Assembly: GCA_030037875.1 (NCBI GenBank)
Contig: JASHPV010000099.1
Location: forward strand, 1-6,497
DNA: 6,497 nucleotides
DNA from: Thermoplasmata archaeon
GTDB lineage: Archaea > Thermoplasmatota > Thermoplasmata > Lutacidiplasmatales > UBA184
Direction: 5' to 3'
Both the position numbers and the translations under genes were made by a program. This document shows positions 4,943 to 6,497 of the stretch, piece after piece; the stretch's first letter is position 1, and the number at the start of each line of letters is the position of its first letter. A model generated the notes under the pieces. The model saw nothing but the letters and a program-made list of their open reading frames with translations. It was not told where the DNA came from and did not search any database.

Positions 4943-6461
4943 GTATAGCGACCCCTCCCGCCATCCCTCAACCGGAGCGGGGGATGCGCCCCGTGTCCTC
5001 CTCGTCGACCCGTACGTGGCTCGCGAGGACCCGATGGAACGGAAGTTCGTGGAACTGTACCCCTCACTGGGCATTCTGACCCTTTCCGCCTGGCTCCGGG
5101 ACCATGGGATCCGCGTGGAAGTGACGGACCTCACTTTTTCCCGCGACGCGGAACCAGTGACCCATCATCTCCGCCGATTCCACCCCCATCTGGTCGGTGT
5201 CCACACAAAGACCCTGACGATGCCCCGCGCCATCGAGATCGCCGCTCGGTCCCGGGCGGAGGGAATCCCCGTACTCGCGGGGGGACCGGATTCCGCGACG
5301 CGCCCGGACCGTTACCTGGACGAAGGCTTCGACGCCGTCGTCCCGAGCGAGGGCGAAGCCACATTGGTCGACGTCGCCACCCGGGTTCGGGATGGCCTGC
5401 CGATTGTCGGCTGTCCCGGTACGATCGCCCGGAGCGACGGACACACCGTTCGAGGCCCGCCTCGTCCCTTCCTCCGAAATCTGGACGACCTGCCGCTGCC
5501 CGCCTGGGACCTTCTCGATATGGAGGCGTACCTCTCGGCCTGGAAGACGCGCACCGGGGAACGACGGGCCGCAGTGCTGACGTCCCGGGGCTGTCCGTTC
5601 GATTGTTCGTGGTGCTCGAAACCAACCTTCGGACGAACGTACCGGCAACAGTCGGTCGGCCGGGTTCTCTCCGAGTTGAACGCTCTCCACGACCGGTTCC
5701 GGGTCGACTACGTCCGGTTCTGCGACGACGTCTTTGGGGTGGACCGGCGATGGCTCGAGGAACTGCTCGACCGGATGATCTCGGAGGGCCCGCACCTACG
5801 GTTCGAATGCCTTGCCCGCGTCGACCTCCTCAAACCGGATCTGTTGGACCGGATGAAGGCGGCCGGGCTCCAGCGCGTGTACCTCGGAGTGGAATCCGGC
5901 AGTCAGAAGATGCTCGATGCAATGAGCCGGGGGACCCGGCTGGCCCAAGTCGAGCGGGTCGCGGCGAGCCTGCGGGCTCACCAGGTGCGTCAGTTCTGGT
6001 TCCTGATGTTGGGTTACCCTGGGGAGACGCTCGAAGACATCGAGGCGACGCTCCGGCTGTTCCGGCGATTCTCGCCCGAGGAGTACTCCGTTTCGATTGC
6101 GGTGCCGGTGCCCGGGACTCGGTTCTATGACGCGGTCAAGGACCGGCTCCGGGGGCGTGCCCCCGCCAGCCGGGGATCCGGAGGCAGCTCGCTCCTCTAC
6201 GAGGCGACGTATCCGGAGTTGATGTACCGGTGGCAGCAGGTCCGCTTTTCGTGGGAAGCCCGTCTCCGCCGGATCCGGGACCGGTTCTCGCCCGAAGTCG
6301 CGGACCGGCTTTCTCGGGCGGTGGACGAGCTCCATGAGCGCGTCGCAAAGCCGTTGCTCATGGGCAAATCCGGCGACCGTTCTCACGTGGGCGCGAGGGT
6401 GACGGAGGCGCGGCTCCCGATGGTCGCCGAAGGGCCCCCCCACGAAGGTCCCTCGACGTAA
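4935..6461 (+). CDS. B12-binding domain radical SAM protein
   Basis: 508 residues from GTG 4935, whose start overlaps the ferredoxin stop by 8 bases (translational coupling). The N-terminal B12-binding Rossmann domain spans about 19-160: RVLLVDPY, YPSLGILTLSAWLRDHG at 42-58, LVGVHTKT, PVLAGGPDSAT at 112-121 and VVPSEGEATL at 135-144. The linker LPLPAWDLLDMEAYL (186-200) is typical of the class. The radical SAM barrel follows, with CPFDCSWC giving Cys220, 224 and 227 for the [4Fe-4S] cluster, FCDDVFG at 262-268, RVDLL at 295-299 and GVESGS at 318-323. A C-terminal region of about 100 residues is of unknown role. This is class B (BchE/P-methylase type) chemistry: a 5'-deoxyadenosyl radical plus, usually, methylcobalamin methylates unactivated carbon or phosphorus. 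The DxHxxG cobalamin ligand is absent, as in many of this class. The substrate is unknown; lipid, cofactor or RNA modification are all possible. Confidence 0.92.
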   Translation: MPEYSDPSRHPSTGAGDAPRVLLVDPYVAREDPMERKFVELYPSLGILTLSAWLRDHGIRVEVTDLTFSRDAEPVTHHLRRFHPHLVGVHTKTLTMPRAIEIAARSRAEGIPVLAGGPDSATRPDRYLDEGFDAVVPSEGEATLVDVATRVRDGLPIVGCPGTIARSDGHTVRGPPRPFLRNLDDLPLPAWDLLDMEAYLSAWKTRTGERRAAVLTSRGCPFDCSWCSKPTFGRTYRQQSVGRVLSELNALHDRFRVDYVRFCDDVFGVDRRWLEELLDRMISEGPHLRFECLARVDLLKPDLLDRMKAAGLQRVYLGVESGSQKMLDAMSRGTRLAQVERVAASLRAHQVRQFWFLMLGYPGETLEDIEATLRLFRRFSPEEYSVSIAVPVPGTRFYDAVKDRLRGRAPASRGSGGSSLLYEATYPELMYRWQQVRFSWEARLRRIRDRFSPEVADRLSRAVDELHERVAKPLLMGKSGDRSHVGARVTEARLPMVAEGPPHEGPST

Positions 6462-6467
6462 ACCGCA

Positions 6468-6497
6468 ATGCGGGCACGGGAGATCTCGGCCAGAGAC
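6468..6497 (+). CDS. Possible start of a further gene, truncated by window end
   Basis: Six bases after the radical SAM stop, an ATG opens a frame reading MRAREISARD to the edge. The wording resembles the first residues of CBS-domain proteins (M.V.DIM..D), but ten residues are far too few for a call. No good Shine-Dalgarno is seen; a GAAGGT at 6444-6449 is too distant. Confidence 0.3.
   Translation, partial: MRAREISARD

Noticed and set aside
4162..5079. 305-residue plus-strand open frame across the regulator end, sufU and ferredoxin
   Set aside because: It reads the same strand out of frame with three genes that have firm motifs; rich in Arg/Pro/Gly, with no domain.
4352..5134. 260-residue minus-strand open frame
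   Set aside because: Antisense shadow of sufU, ferredoxin and the radical SAM start; no promoter, ribosome site or domain.
6463..6473. Small palindrome CCGCAATGCGG at the radical SAM 3' end
   Set aside because: Five-base arms with a one-base centre and no T-run; too small for a terminator and likely chance in GC-rich DNA.
1..6497. tRNA, rRNA, CRISPR array, insertion sequence or attachment site
   Set aside because: I looked on both strands for cloverleaf arms, spaced direct repeats, transposase motifs and terminal repeats and saw none.

Overview
The window is a GC-rich stretch of an archaeal genome. The archaeal signs are a clean TATA box (CTTATAAG) placed where it would drive a short-leader gene, a secreted protein rich in N-glycosylation sequons and anchored by a C-terminal membrane helix, and SUF-type Fe-S assembly genes. 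A high-GC Thermoplasmatota-like lineage fits best, but this is judged from gene style, not from a marker gene. Coding is dense. Almost every other long open frame is a GC-driven shadow of the genes listed here.

Layout. On the minus strand, a SufD-like Fe-S assembly protein (1-1382) runs off the left edge with its 3' end missing. A 164-base gap follows that contains a hairpin/T-rich terminator. Next comes a 499-residue secreted, membrane-anchored, Thr/Ser/Ala-rich glycoprotein (1547-3046, minus). A 138-base divergent intergenic region (3047-3184) holds two strong inverted repeats: a hairpin that would bury the Shine-Dalgarno sequence of the glycoprotein mRNA, and a 28-bp dyad that looks like an operator. 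On the plus strand, a winged-HTH regulator of unrecognised family (3185-4249) reads away from that region.

After the regulator, a TATA box starts a compact plus-strand operon: a SufU/IscU-like Fe-S scaffold (4322-4723), a 2[4Fe-4S] ferredoxin (4727-4942) and a B12-binding radical SAM enzyme (4935-6461). The first two genes are 3 bases apart and the last two overlap by 8 bases. The start of a further gene may lie at 6468.

How it may work together. The scaffold could supply clusters, the ferredoxin could supply low-potential electrons, and the cobalamin/radical SAM enzyme would use both, probably for a methylation or other radical reaction on an unknown substrate. The SufD-like gene, about 3 kb away on the other strand, belongs to the same cluster-building chemistry. 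The regulator most plausibly acts on its own divergent promoter region and hence on the surface glycoprotein. The substrate of the radical SAM enzyme cannot be read from the sequence.
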